Positions 50,424 to 59,858 of a DNA stretch of 64,000 nt are shown piece after piece. The stretch is from Natronorubrum tibetense GA33 (GTDB lineage Archaea > Halobacteriota > Halobacteria > Halobacteriales > Natrialbaceae), in contig NZ_KB913017.1 in assembly GCF_000383975.1 (NCBI RefSeq), forward strand, positions 1,469,105 through 1,533,104, written 5' to 3'. Every line of letters starts with the position of its first letter. Position 1 is the first letter of the stretch. The translations under genes and the position numbers were made by a program. Below the pieces are notes generated by a model. The model was not told the origin of the DNA, searched no databases, and saw only the letters and a list, made by a program, of their open reading frames with translations.

Positions 50424-50846
50424 TTACGACCGGTCGAGTGCCGTGACGCCCCGGTATCGCTGGTCGTCGATCGACTCGATCGAGAACCCGAGCGACTCGT
50501 AAAACGGACGGACGCCGTCGTCGAAGCGGACCGTCAGCCGACCCTCGCGCTCGAGCGCCCGTTCCATCAGCGCGCGGCCGATGCCCTTTCCTCGGTGACG
50601 GCGGCGGACGCCGATCGCCGAGACGTGCGCGCCGTAGACCTCCTCGCGGGACTCGAGGACGACCGTGCCGAGAACTCGTTCGCTGGCGTCGTTCGCTTCG
50701 GTTCCGCCGCGATGATCGCCGGCGACGAGCACGTCCGCGTTCTCGATCCGGATTTCGACGTCGCCCGGCTCGAGCATGGCCGCGTCGAGGATGCGTCTCA
50801 CGTCGAGTGCGTCGTCGGCGGTGGCGGTGCGGACGTGGCCGTCCAT
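50424..50846 (-). CDS. GNAT-family N-acetyltransferase
   Basis: A 140-residue enzyme with the GNAT core: VRTATADDALDVRRILDAAM, VLGTVVLES, AHVSAIGVRRRHRGKGIGRALMERALE (the acetyl-CoA loop R-R-H-R-G-K-G-I-G) and VRPFYESLGFSI. Substrate unknown, perhaps a protein N-terminus or a small amine. It begins 3 nt after the peroxiredoxin-like gene ends, so they form an operon. Confidence 0.9.
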   Translation of the reverse strand: MDGHVRTATADDALDVRRILDAAMLEPGDVEIRIENADVLVAGDHRGGTEANDASERVLGTVVLESREEVYGAHVSAIGVRRRHRGKGIGRALMERALEREGRLTVRFDDGVRPFYESLGFSIESIDDQRYRGVTALDRS

Positions 50847-50849
50847 TCG

Positions 50850-51386
50850 TTACGTTTGTCGGTCGATGGTGGCCAACAACTCGTCGATGTCGGGCCGATC
50901 GAGATTCGTCCGCCCGCGGTAGGCAGTGGCGATATCGATCGCTCCGTCGTCGTCGATGTCGAAGATGATCGCGACCGGCATTCGGCCGACGACGTCGAAC
51001 TGTTCGCCGAGTGCCCCGAGGCGAATCGGTTGGTCGAAGGTGTCGCCCGCGGTCGCCTCCGGATCGGCACAGAGCGGAAACGGGAGATCGTAGCGCGCTT
51101 GCCACTGCTCGACGCGCTCACGGGGTTCGGGGACCACTGAGACGACCTGACAACCACGGTCGCGGAACTCGTCGTAACGGTCGGCGACGGCTCGGATCTG
51201 TCGGCGACACTGCCCGGCGTGGTGGTCGCGGTGGAGCAACAGGAGGATGGACTCGTGAGCCGTATCGGCCTCTTCGGTCGTCGTGGGGTCGGCCGGTTCG
51301 ACCGGCACCGCTAACTCCGCCAGCGTGAGCGGATCCGGTCCCGGGCCGACGTTCTCGAGTGTTAGTTCGGCGGCGTCACCAGTCAT
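50850..51386 (-). CDS. Peroxiredoxin-like redoxin
   Basis: A 178-residue thioredoxin-fold protein of the AhpC/TSA superfamily starting MTGDAAELTLENVGPGPDPLTL at 51386. The region SILLLLHRDHHAGQCRRQIRAVADRYDEFRDRGCQVVSVVPEPRERVEQW resembles the active helix, and PFPLCADPEATAGDTF the following strand. The usual PxxxTxxC is replaced by DHHAGQC, so the single resolving-type arrangement is uncertain. It may detoxify peroxides or act as a redox partner. It precedes an acetyltransferase gene. Confidence 0.8.
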   Translation of the reverse strand: MTGDAAELTLENVGPGPDPLTLAELAVPVEPADPTTTEEADTAHESILLLLHRDHHAGQCRRQIRAVADRYDEFRDRGCQVVSVVPEPRERVEQWQARYDLPFPLCADPEATAGDTFDQPIRLGALGEQFDVVGRMPVAIIFDIDDDGAIDIATAYRGRTNLDRPDIDELLATIDRQT

Positions 51387-51426
51387 GACTCCGGCTACGA
51401 GACTCGCCCTCAAAACGCTCGGGCTT

Positions 51427-51699
51427 TCAGCGGTTCCTGTCGCCAGTTTCGCCCGACCCGCCCTTGATCAACCGCAACACCGTTACGTGGTCGCTCTCGA
51501 CGGGCTGATCCTCGGGAACGGGCCGACCGTCGACGAGGACGCTCACCTCGTGGGGACTGAGACCGATCTCGCGCAGTAGCTCCTGGTACGTCGGTGTCGC
51601 TCCGTCGGCTTCCGTCCCGTCGTTCGGTTCGGCTTCTGACACCGCCTCGAGATCGATCTCGTGTGTCTCCTCGCCCTTGACATCGACGGTGACGCGCAT
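51427..51699 (-). CDS. samp2: SAMP2-type ubiquitin-like modifier with C-terminal extension
   Basis: A 90-residue beta-grasp protein. The second half is near-identical in pattern to haloarchaeal SAMP2 (LSPHEVSVLVDGRPVPEDQP, HVTVLRLIKGG). SAMP2 is attached to lysines via its last glycine and also donates sulfur in tRNA thiolation. Two deviations are visible: an acidic insert of about 15 residues (SEAEPNDGTEADGA) after the second strand, and nine residues, SGETGDRNR, after the diglycine (residues 80-81). The diglycine is therefore internal and would have to be exposed by a protease. Confidence 0.85.
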   Translation of the reverse strand: MRVTVDVKGEETHEIDLEAVSEAEPNDGTEADGATPTYQELLREIGLSPHEVSVLVDGRPVPEDQPVESDHVTVLRLIKGGSGETGDRNR

Positions 51700-51822
51700 G
51701 GACGACGTTGCGAGGGAACGGACTTGAGCGCGTCGCTCGACCCGTCGACTCCTCGAGGACGGTCACAGTAACGATCACTTGGAGCGAAGCGGGCGCAGTC
51801 GTCAGCCGTCACGACGGTATCC

Positions 51823-52905
51823 TCAGTCGGCCGTCGGTCCGCCGGGACCGCTCTCGCCGTGGGATTCCTGTTCGCGGACCTGCCGACGGTGGGCGTACAG
51901 CCCGAATCCGAGCGCGCCGAGACCGAGCAGGAAGACGAGTAGGTTGAGCAGGCCGCCGAGAACGGGAAGCTGTGCGAGCACTGCGCCGGCGACCAGTCCG
52001 ACGACGAGCGCGAGCCAGCGGTTGTCCACGCCGACCAGCGAGAGGAGCCACGCGGCGACGGCGTACCGGCCGTAGATGATCCCGATCCAGATGAGAAGCG
52101 CGAATCCGAACGCGCCGACGACGGCGAACGGAATGCCGATGACCGTGATCGCCGCCGCGACCAGGAGGACGGGAATCCCGACGAGGAGTGCGAACCCGGT
52201 CAGTCCGGCGCGCAGGGGATCGGTCGCGACCCGATCCGCGATCCCGTCGGAGAATCGGGGAAACAGCGCGAGCAGCGCGGCGCCGAGCAGCAGGTTCAAC
52301 GCGAGGACGTACGCCGAGAATAGCCACGACGCGATCGGAACGGCCGTTCCCGTCAGGTCGATCCCGATCGAGGAGTCCTCCGTGATCTCGCCGGCGACGG
52401 CGTCGGTGTTCCCCTCGAGACTGCCGCCATAGCGCAGGTCGCCCGCGATCGACGCGTCGTCGCCGAGCTGGATCGTTTCGGCCCCGATCTTCGCGTCTCC
52501 CTCGAGCGTCCCGTCGATCAGGACGCTGCCGGCGCCGACCGAGAGGTCGCCGCCGATAGTCGCTTCGTCGGTTATCTCGAGGCTGCCGGCGGCCGCTTCG
52601 ACGTCGCCGTCGACGCTGCCGTCGATTTGAACGCTGCCGGCGGCCGCTTCGACGTCGCCGCCGACCGCGCCGTCGATCTGGACGCTGCCGGCGACCGCGC
52701 TGACGTCGCCCGTGACGGTGCCCTCGATGATCACGGTTCCCGCAAATGCCTCGAGTTCGTCGACCGTCTCTCCCGCTTCGACGACGACCGTGCCGCCGCT
52801 CCGGCTCTCCGACTGGGCCGCGACCGCCACCGGAACCGTTCCGACGACGACGAGGACGAGTACGGCGAGGACGAGTACTGTCCGGACGCGACTGGTAGAT
52901 GTCAT
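51823..52905 (-). CDS. Bactofilin-like repeat protein with membrane domain
   Basis: A 360-residue protein. An N-terminal signal (VLVLAVLVLVVVGTVPVAVAAQS) is followed by about 12 short beta-strand repeats (residues 45-175) of the pattern G-S-V-x-I-D-G-S-V-x-G-D, characteristic of polymer-forming bactofilin domains. About five transmembrane helices come next (residues 190-330). The repeat domain should face outside. It may build a surface or envelope structure; this is inference. Duplicated repeats AAAGSVQIDG(A/S)V.GDVEAAAGS are nearly identical. Confidence 0.8.
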   Translation of the reverse strand: MTSTSRVRTVLVLAVLVLVVVGTVPVAVAAQSESRSGGTVVVEAGETVDELEAFAGTVIIEGTVTGDVSAVAGSVQIDGAVGGDVEAAAGSVQIDGSVDGDVEAAAGSLEITDEATIGGDLSVGAGSVLIDGTLEGDAKIGAETIQLGDDASIAGDLRYGGSLEGNTDAVAGEITEDSSIGIDLTGTAVPIASWLFSAYVLALNLLLGAALLALFPRFSDGIADRVATDPLRAGLTGFALLVGIPVLLVAAAITVIGIPFAVVGAFGFALLIWIGIIYGRYAVAAWLLSLVGVDNRWLALVVGLVAGAVLAQLPVLGGLLNLLVFLLGLGALGFGLYAHRRQVREQESHGESGPGGPTAD

Positions 52906-53102
52906 ATATTAACATACGTCGGGTAACGAGATAAACACGTCACTCTACAGCCACTTTCGCGTACAGTCCGCTGCCCGTGATCGTCTCCGGATGTTGTGAT
53001 CGAGTGCTCCTGCTCAACCGTCCAGTCGATTCGAGTCCCGTCGCGTCCGATCTACGCCCTCACTCCCGAATCCCTATACGTGACCGTATCGACGATACGC
53101 GT

Positions 53103-53525
53103 ATGTACACGGTTCTGATGCCGGTCAAGAGCAATCGGAGCCTCGAGGCGGCCGACTACGTCGCGGCCCTCCCCGACAGTGAGTCGACAGTCGAGGTCGT
53201 CTTGCTCAGCGTCTTCGAGGAGTTCGAGGCGGCCGACGAAGCGGGGGTCGTTCGCTCGAGCGATCTCTACGAGGAGACCGACCTCCCGGCTCACGTCGTC
53301 GAAGTCGCCGAGTCGCTCGAGGAGCGGGGTATCGATGTCACGGTCAGACGCGAACACGGCGATCCGACGGACGAGATCGTCCGCATCGCCCGCGAGGTCG
53401 ACGCGGACACAATCGCGATGGCGGGACGGGACCGTTCGGCGACCGGGAAGATCCTGTTCGGGAGCGTCATTCAGGGCGTAATCCTCGAGTCCGATCGGCC
53501 GGTGACCGTTCTCAGGCGGGAGTAA
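53103..53525 (+). CDS. Universal stress protein
   Basis: A 140-residue UspA-like protein. The N-terminal strand YTVLMPVKSNRSLEAADYVAALP and the end DADTIAMAGRDRSATGKILFGSVIQGVILESDRPVTVLR match the family; the GRxxxxG-type nucleotide loop appears as GRDRSATGKILFGS. Haloarchaea have many such paralogues, used in stress and energy sensing. The ATG at 53103 is 93 nt before RfcS ends up transcribed? No operon link is evident: the gap to the next gene is 92 nt. Confidence 0.85.
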   Translation: MYTVLMPVKSNRSLEAADYVAALPDSESTVEVVLLSVFEEFEAADEAGVVRSSDLYEETDLPAHVVEVAESLEERGIDVTVRREHGDPTDEIVRIAREVDADTIAMAGRDRSATGKILFGSVIQGVILESDRPVTVLRRE

Positions 53526-53617
53526 GGGGTCGCATCGGCTGCCGCGGACTCGACGCGTGACTCGCGACCGACGGCGGGGTTCGGTCGTTTTATCTTTCGG
53601 CCACGCTATGGCCCGGT

Positions 53618-56600
53618 ATGAGCGAGGCCGACGCCGAGGCGGCGGAGCCGACACCGGGCAAGACCGAAGTCTGGATCGAGAAGTACCGGCCGGAACGGCT
53701 CGACGAGATCAAGGGCCACGAGAACATCGTCCCGCGACTACAGAACTACGTCGAGCAGGACGAACTGCCGCACCTCATGTTTGCGGGTCCGGCGGGTACG
53801 GGGAAGTGCGTCACCGGCGAGACACCGGTGTTGACAAATGAAGGGGTCACCCCTATCTCGTCCGTTGTAGGCGATGTCGAGGGATTCGACGAGCCCGACG
53901 GGAACCTCGAGATCCTGACGTTCGATAGTGACGGCTCGTTCGAGTACGTCGCTCCTTCACACGTCTTCGCCAAGGACGCGACGGATCTCGTTTCGATCGA
54001 GACTCGCGACGGAAACGAATTTACGGTCACGCCGGAACACAAACTCCTCGTAGCGGACAAGTCGGGCCTCGAATGGCGGGAGGCCGGATTGCTCTCCGGT
54101 GAGGAACGGATCGTTCGACCGCTGGAAGCGCCCGTTATCGACGACGATAATGCCCCGTCACTCGACTGGGTCTCGTCGATGGACGGAGCGCGAACGTTCG
54201 TCACCGTCTCGGAAGCGTTCGCTGAACGCCACGAAATTCCGGCCGAAGCGAACTACGTCGGCCAGAAGAAGACGGTAATCGGCTGTCTTCGTCGCGGATA
54301 TACGGTCGACGAGATTGCCGACGAGTACGATATCGCTCGCGATACTGCGGCGAATTACGCGCGTACCGTCTCGATCGACCTCGAGAAGCCGTCGACGACC
54401 TGCTCACTCGCGTACCTCCGATCGCTCGACGTCGAGAAATCTGAACTTCAATCTCACGTGGACTCGGTCAGCTACGTGACGTCGTACAACAAGCGATCCA
54501 GCCCGATTACACCTCCCTGGGAACTCACGCCGGATCTGGCGCGGTTCGTCGGTCTCGCGATCAGTGAAGCACGGATCGAAAACGGCCGTATTAAATTCTA
54601 CAACACCGACGATTCGCTCTGCGCGTCGTTCGAGCGAATCGCCCAGCAACTGTTCGACGTCGAAACCACCTGCGGCGTACAGAAAGACGTTCCGTACGTC
54701 GAGCTCAGAACCAAGTCGCTCCACCATTTCCTCGAGTCCTGCTTCGACGTCTTCAGCGATTCGCCCTCGGCGATCGGTTCGACGCTCGTTCACGCTCGAG
54801 AAGACGTTCGAAGGGCGTTTCTACAGGCTGTCTTCGACTCGGAGGCGTATGTCGCAGATCAGGGAACGATCGAACTGACACAGAAAGACGAGTTGTTGAT
54901 TACGCTCTGTTCGTATCTGCTCGGTTCGTTCGGGATCCCGACGCGACGGAAACGAGTCGAGAAGGCAGCGACGAACGGCTCGGCGACGGTTCGAGAGTAC
55001 CATACGCTGTATATCTCAGGTGTCTCCGCACTCTCCCGCTTCGAGGAAGCGATCGGATTCACTATCGATTACAAACGTGATCGACTCGCTGATTCTACGG
55101 CGGGTACCGGGAACCCGAATTACGACACGATGCCCGCGCAGGCCGCTGTCGGCGACCTCTGTCGAACGCTCGCGCTGAAAAGGGAGCCCCTGGTGACGGA
55201 TAGCTTGAACCCCGACAATCCCGGACGGGAGTCGTATCTCGAGGACATCGATCGCGTTCTCGAAGCGGCGTCTGACCGTCTCGAGGCCGCACAACGGGTT
55301 AAACAGGACATCGAGCAGGTCCGGTCCGATATTCGATCGGTGGCTGCCGTGCCGACGGCGTGGGTCGACCAGCGAGACGCATTGGAACCGATCGAGGCAC
55401 GAAAGGCGGTCGAAGCGACGACAGGAATTCGGACGGACCGTCTACTCGAATACGCCGATGGACGTCGGTCCCCGACTGCGAGCCGCGCAGGTGAGTTGCT
55501 CGCGACGCTCGAGTCGCGCACCGAAACGCCGGATACCGCCGCTGTCCAAAAATCCCTGCGGGATGCGATCGACGACCTTGGCGTCTCGGACAATCGAATT
55601 GCGGACGGAACGGAGTTGCTCGGTACGGATGTTCGAAACCTCGTCGAGAACAACGATCACGACCTTGCGTCGCTGCCGCGGTTCGAGACCGTCGCTGATC
55701 AGATTCTCGACGTAGCCGACAAGATGTGTTCGATGGAAGTCGTCGAACAACTAGTTGCTCTCGACCGACTCTCCCGCGGCACGCTGTACTTCGACCGCGT
55801 GACGGAAATCGAACGAGTGCAGGACGAACGCCGCGTCTACGATCTTACGGTACCGGGAACGCGAAATTACGTCGCAGGCGACGTGCCAACGGTCATGCAC
55901 AACACCACTGCTGCACAGGCTATCGCCCGCGAAGTCTACGACGACGACTGGCGGGAGAACTTCCTCGAGCTAAACGCCTCCGACCAGCGCGGAATCGACG
56001 TCGTGCGCGATCGGATCAAGGACTTCGCGCGCTCGTCGTTCGGCGGCTACAACCACCGAATCATCTTCCTCGACGAGGCCGACGCGCTGACCTCTGACGC
56101 CCAGTCCGCGCTGCGCCGAACGATGGAGCAGTTCTCGAACAACACGCGCTTTATCCTCTCGTGTAACTACTCGAGTCAGATCATCGACCCGATCCAGTCT
56201 CGCTGTGCGGTCTTCCGCTTTACCGAACTCTCCGAGAAAGCGATCGAGGCGCAGGTGCGCGAGATCGCGGCGAACGAGGGCATCGAAGTGACCGACGACG
56301 GCGTCGACGCGCTTGTCTACGCAGCTGACGGCGACATGCGAAAGGCCATCAACGGCCTGCAGGCGGCCGCCGTGATGGGCGAGACCGTCGACGAGGAGAC
56401 CGTCTTCGCGATCACCTCTACCGCTCGGCCGGAGGAGGTCGAAGCGATGGTCGAACACGCCATCGACGGGGACTTCACCGCCGCTCGCGCGGCCTTAGAG
56501 GATCTCCTGATGGACCGCGGACTGGCCGGCGGCGACGTCATCGACCAGCTCCACCGTTCGGCCTGGGAGTTCGACATCCCCGAACAGGCGACGGTTCGCC

Positions 56601-56707
56601 TGCTCGAGCGCCTCGGCGAGGTCGACTACCGGATCACGGAGGGCGCAAACGAGCGGCTCCAGCTGGAGGCGATGCTGGCGTCGCTGGCGCTCGAGAACGA
56701 GTCCTGA
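53618..56707 (+). CDS. rfcS: Replication factor C small subunit, intein-containing precursor
   Basis: A 1029-residue precursor. The flanking parts join to a 330-residue clamp-loader subunit: [33 protein letters not shown] (Walker A), then after the intein [23 protein letters not shown] (Walker B), [25 protein letters not shown] (sensor 1 and arginine finger) and [14 protein letters not shown] (sensor 2). It loads PCNA onto primed DNA. The break falls directly after the Walker A lysine, at residue 63/763, so unspliced protein cannot bind ATP. Confidence 0.95.
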   Translation: MSEADAEAAEPTPGKTEVWIEKYRPERLDEIKGHENIVPRLQNYVEQDELPHLMFAGPAGTGKCVTGETPVLTNEGVTPISSVVGDVEGFDEPDGNLEILTFDSDGSFEYVAPSHVFAKDATDLVSIETRDGNEFTVTPEHKLLVADKSGLEWREAGLLSGEERIVRPLEAPVIDDDNAPSLDWVSSMDGARTFVTVSEAFAERHEIPAEANYVGQKKTVIGCLRRGYTVDEIADEYDIARDTAANYARTVSIDLEKPSTTCSLAYLRSLDVEKSELQSHVDSVSYVTSYNKRSSPITPPWELTPDLARFVGLAISEARIENGRIKFYNTDDSLCASFERIAQQLFDVETTCGVQKDVPYVELRTKSLHHFLESCFDVFSDSPSAIGSTLVHAREDVRRAFLQAVFDSEAYVADQGTIELTQKDELLITLCSYLLGSFGIPTRRKRVEKAATNGSATVREYHTLYISGVSALSRFEEAIGFTIDYKRDRLADSTAGTGNPNYDTMPAQAAVGDLCRTLALKREPLVTDSLNPDNPGRESYLEDIDRVLEAASDRLEAAQRVKQDIEQVRSDIRSVAAVPTAWVDQRDALEPIEARKAVEATTGIRTDRLLEYADGRRSPTASRAGELLATLESRTETPDTAAVQKSLRDAIDDLGVSDNRIADGTELLGTDVRNLVENNDHDLASLPRFETVADQILDVADKMCSMEVVEQLVALDRLSRGTLYFDRVTEIERVQDERRVYDLTVPGTRNYVAGDVPTVMHNTTAAQAIAREVYDDDWRENFLELNASDQRGIDVVRDRIKDFARSSFGGYNHRIIFLDEADALTSDAQSALRRTMEQFSNNTRFILSCNYSSQIIDPIQSRCAVFRFTELSEKAIEAQVREIAANEGIEVTDDGVDALVYAADGDMRKAINGLQAAAVMGETVDEETVFAITSTARPEEVEAMVEHAIDGDFTAARAALEDLLMDRGLAGGDVIDQLHRSAWEFDIPEQATVRLLERLGEVDYRITEGANERLQLEAMLASLALENES
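53807..55903 (+). mobile_element. Intein in RfcS, with LAGLIDADG-type endonuclease domain
   Basis: A 699-residue intein from Cys 64 ([10 protein letters not shown], block A) to Asn 762 ([13 protein letters not shown], block G). Block B is [21 protein letters not shown] and the +1 residue is Thr. An endonuclease core is present, with first motif [14 protein letters not shown] (nt 54538-54579) and second motif [12 protein letters not shown] (nt 54818-54853), in both of which the catalytic acid is Glu rather than Asp. A long linker with extra helical sequence (RETESK-like region 55250-55700) follows. It is unusually long. Confidence 0.9.
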
Positions 56708-56731
56708 GCAGCCGTCTCGACCCCGCGGGCG

Positions 56732-59053
56732 TCAGGTGCCGTCGACGTCGTCCTCGACCCCGCGAAACGCGAACGCGATGCGGTCGTCGTCCTCGGCGAT
56801 ACCGATATCCCAGCCGTGAGCGTCGGCGATCCGCTCGACGGGACCGAGTTCGAAGCCGGCGCCGTCGCAGGTGGCCAGGCGGCCGAGACCGGCTCCCGAC
56901 TTCACCCCGGTGATGGTCCGGTTAGCGCCGTCCCACCGACCGGTGACGTAGAACCCGTCGTCGGCCGTTCCGACGGAGACGACGATCTGTTCGTCCGTGA
57001 TGCGGGTGACCGCTTCGTCGTCGATCGTCCCCCCATCCGCATCCCACTCCGGCCCGGTGCCGTCGTGTTCGGTTGTCTCCTCGCCGTGTACGATCGCCCG
57101 AAAGAGGTGTTCGAACAGCTCCTGGACCCGGTTCTTGTTGGCCTCGAGGACGAGGTTCTCCTCGGTCACGAGGCGCGCATCGCCGGTCTCGACGACGACC
57201 CAGGCTCGTCTGGCGACGTCGTGGAGCGCAACGGGCTCGGTGTCGACGAGCACGTGGTCTCGCCGGGCGATCGTCAGCAACTGTTCGACGAGCGCTAACA
57301 GCCGTTCTTGAGCGTCGTCGATCTCGTCGAAGTGCTCCCTGTCGCCGGTTTCCGCGGCGAGTTCGAGGTAGCCTCGAGCGACGTTCAACGGCGTCCGCAC
57401 GTCCTCGTCGACGAGTTGCGCGATCGTCTCGAGGCGGTGTTCGACGGCGGCGAGTTCGCGTTCCATCCGGTTCGTGTCGGTAACGTCGGTGTAGACGACG
57501 ATGCCCTCCGCGAGATCGTCGCCGGCCTCGACGGTGTCGTCGGTCGATTCGCGATCCGCCGCGGTCGAGCACGGAGCGACGCTGAGCCGGAACGTCCGGA
57601 TGCCGTCGACCGTCTCGCGGCGACTGACAAACTGACGCTGTTCGATCGAACGCACCGCATCGAACAGGGTTGGTGCTCGGTCCTCGAGCCCGGGCGGAAC
57701 GGTCGTTTCGCGGTCAGTGCCGTCGGTACTGCTGACGTCGTCGGCATCGCCGATACCGCTGTCGACGACCGCCGCGCGATCGACGTCGAACGTATCCGTG
57801 AACCGGTCGGTGACGGCGCGAACGACGGCTCGGTCGTCGACCAGTTCGTATCGAAGCGCCGGAACCGGGAGGCTCTTGAACGCCGCGTCCAGTCGATTTC
57901 GGTCGACTGCGAGTCGGTCGCGTTCGTTTTCGATTCGATCGCGCTCGTCTGCCAGTCGGTCACGTTTATCCTCGATCCGCTCGCGCTCGCCCTCGAGTTG
58001 GTCGCGTTCGAGGCGCAGTCGGTCGCGCTCGGCGTGCAGTCGCGTCCGCGTCTCGGATCGCTCGAGGATCGCTGCCGCGTACCGACAGCACGCCGCGAGA
58101 ATCTCGCCGGTCGTCTCGTCGAACGCGTCCGGCTCGGTGTCGGCGATCTGGACGACGCCAACGTCGGCGACGGGAGCGACGCTCACCGAGACGGCGTCCT
58201 CGAACGGCGGCTCGAGGGCCGCATCCTCGACGTCGTCGATTCGGAGCGGCTCACCCGTCCGGAAGGCGTCGCCTGCTGGTCCCTCGAGTGCTGTCGACGC
58301 GAGCGCGTCGTCGGCAACGGCGTCCGTCGCGGCTCGAGGGATGAACTCGCCGAAGTGGACGGTCGAAAGCCAGCAGTAGTCGGCCTCGCAGGCGTCGGCC
58401 ACGAACTCGACGAGCAGCTCGTAGCACCGTTCGCGCCCGCTCTCGCGGTCGCGCCAGTCGACGAGTTCGGTCAGCGACTCGAGGCTCGAGACGACGGCCG
58501 CTCGCGGGTCCGTCGGCGTCGGGTCGGGCGGTCGGTCGTCGGCGTTCGTCCCGTCGAGATCGGTCGGCCGAACGGGCTCGAGCGCGAGCGGTTCCTCGTC
58601 CGTGCTTCCGGTTTCGTTCGCGGCTCCGCCCGTCGGCGTCTCGTCGCTGTCACCGGCCGCGCCGTGGCACACCCACTCAATCTCGTCGGCGAGGTGGGCC
58701 ATCGCGTCGTCCGTATCCCGACGCACGTAGCCGGCGATGCCGTCGGTCGAGCGCGCCGCCGCCGGCGCGTAACTCGGCTCGCAGAAGAGCACCAGCGGCG
58801 TCCGTCCGCAGGCGTCGACGACCTCGAGCAGGCTCGCCCCCGCCGCGGTCGTCGGCGTCTCGGCGAAGACGACGCAGTCGGCCTCGGGAGCCCAGCTCCG
58901 AAGCTGGTCGATCGCGCTCGCCGACAGCGCCTGGACGGTTCGGTCGGGACCCGAGTCGACGTCCTCGAGTGCGGCCGCCTCGTCGCGAGCCGCAGCCGCC
59001 GCTTCGGCGATGTAGAGCACCGTACGCGGCTGTGATCGCGGCGGATGGGTCAT
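56732..59053 (-). CDS. Degenerate sensor histidine-kinase-like protein
   Basis: A 773-residue soluble protein. Domains in order: a receiver-like module without phospho-Asp (1-135), an acidic linker, a GAF domain (about 190-330), a coiled coil of repeated RxRLxxERD (about 345-390), a PAS-like part (about 395-510), a HisKA-like stretch (about 540-610) and an ATPase-like end (about 640-770). In the expected H-box the sequence is LVDEDVRTPLNVARGYLEL, with Glu/Asp where the phosphoacceptor His should be. The N-box FEHLFRAIVHG lacks the catalytic Asn. It is probably not an active kinase. Confidence 0.8.
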   Translation of the reverse strand: MTHPPRSQPRTVLYIAEAAAAARDEAAALEDVDSGPDRTVQALSASAIDQLRSWAPEADCVVFAETPTTAAGASLLEVVDACGRTPLVLFCEPSYAPAAARSTDGIAGYVRRDTDDAMAHLADEIEWVCHGAAGDSDETPTGGAANETGSTDEEPLALEPVRPTDLDGTNADDRPPDPTPTDPRAAVVSSLESLTELVDWRDRESGRERCYELLVEFVADACEADYCWLSTVHFGEFIPRAATDAVADDALASTALEGPAGDAFRTGEPLRIDDVEDAALEPPFEDAVSVSVAPVADVGVVQIADTEPDAFDETTGEILAACCRYAAAILERSETRTRLHAERDRLRLERDQLEGERERIEDKRDRLADERDRIENERDRLAVDRNRLDAAFKSLPVPALRYELVDDRAVVRAVTDRFTDTFDVDRAAVVDSGIGDADDVSSTDGTDRETTVPPGLEDRAPTLFDAVRSIEQRQFVSRRETVDGIRTFRLSVAPCSTAADRESTDDTVEAGDDLAEGIVVYTDVTDTNRMERELAAVEHRLETIAQLVDEDVRTPLNVARGYLELAAETGDREHFDEIDDAQERLLALVEQLLTIARRDHVLVDTEPVALHDVARRAWVVVETGDARLVTEENLVLEANKNRVQELFEHLFRAIVHGEETTEHDGTGPEWDADGGTIDDEAVTRITDEQIVVSVGTADDGFYVTGRWDGANRTITGVKSGAGLGRLATCDGAGFELGPVERIADAHGWDIGIAEDDDRIAFAFRGVEDDVDGT

Positions 59054-59168
59054 GGAACCGGTCAGCTATTGTGTGGACGTGACCCTCCACCCTGATAAAA
59101 ATGCACCGGGGGTGTCGAGCGTCGAGCATTTCGATCGGTCTCGAGGGGCGATTACTGTCGGAACCGTA

Positions 59169-59858
59169 TCACGAATCGGGTTCGATCTCTTCGGCCCGCA
59201 CTGCGATCGACGTTCGGATCGCGGCCTGCCAGTAGGCGCCGACGATTCCGATCGGGATGAGCCAGAGCACGCTGAAGGGAGCGTACCACTCGAGATTTCG
59301 CGGCGGTTGGGTAGCGACGAACTGGGCGACGCCGGCGGCGGCGACGAGTACGGCAAACGTGACGACCAGCAGGTGGACGGCGTCGATCCGAGCGGCGTTC
59401 CAGGGGCGAAGCGAGCCCGCCCGCCGGACGTCGGTCGCGAACAGCGCGAGCGCACAGGCCGCGGCGCCGACGGTTAGCGCGATCACCGTGTCGACCCCGA
59501 GGACGTACTGACCCGCGGCGATGTCGCCGAGGAAGACCGGCACGAGCGCCATCGCAAAGGAGAGCAGGGGGCCGCCGTTCCAGACCGCGTAGACGAACGG
59601 GAGAATGGTGATCGTCGCCGTCGCGAGCGCGATCAGGAGTTTGGTGAGCGTGTCGAATCGCGTCGTCAGCGTCTCGAGCGGCGTACCGCCGATGGAAACC
59701 GCCGACCCGGCGTAGCTGACGGCAAAGAGCGCGGTCAGGCCGAGCAAACCGGCGATCGCGATTCTCGTCCGACTGCGCTCGAGCCCCAACAGCGGGTGCT
59801 CGAGGACGTCGTCGACGGTGGGCCGGCGACCGAATCCGTAGCGGTCGTCGGTGCTCAC
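59169..59858 (-). CDS. Six-helix membrane protein, unknown function
   Basis: A 229-residue protein with about six hydrophobic segments (AIAGLLGLTALFAVSYAGSAV, LIALATATITILPFVYAVW, LLSFAMALVPVFLGDIAAGQYVL, ALTVGAAACALALFATD, AVHLLVVTFAVLVAAAGVAQFV, VLWLIPIGIVGAYWQA). Translation starts at a GTG at 59858 which overlaps the stop of the upstream gene as GTGA, so the pair is co-translated. I do not recognise the family. Confidence 0.75.
   Translation of the reverse strand: MSTDDRYGFGRRPTVDDVLEHPLLGLERSRTRIAIAGLLGLTALFAVSYAGSAVSIGGTPLETLTTRFDTLTKLLIALATATITILPFVYAVWNGGPLLSFAMALVPVFLGDIAAGQYVLGVDTVIALTVGAAACALALFATDVRRAGSLRPWNAARIDAVHLLVVTFAVLVAAAGVAQFVATQPPRNLEWYAPFSVLWLIPIGIVGAYWQAAIRTSIAVRAEEIEPDS

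Noticed and set aside
57308-59035. 575-codon open frame on the plus strand
   Set aside because: Antisense to the sensor kinase-like gene; basic composition with no domains, whereas the minus strand has GAF and coiled-coil features.
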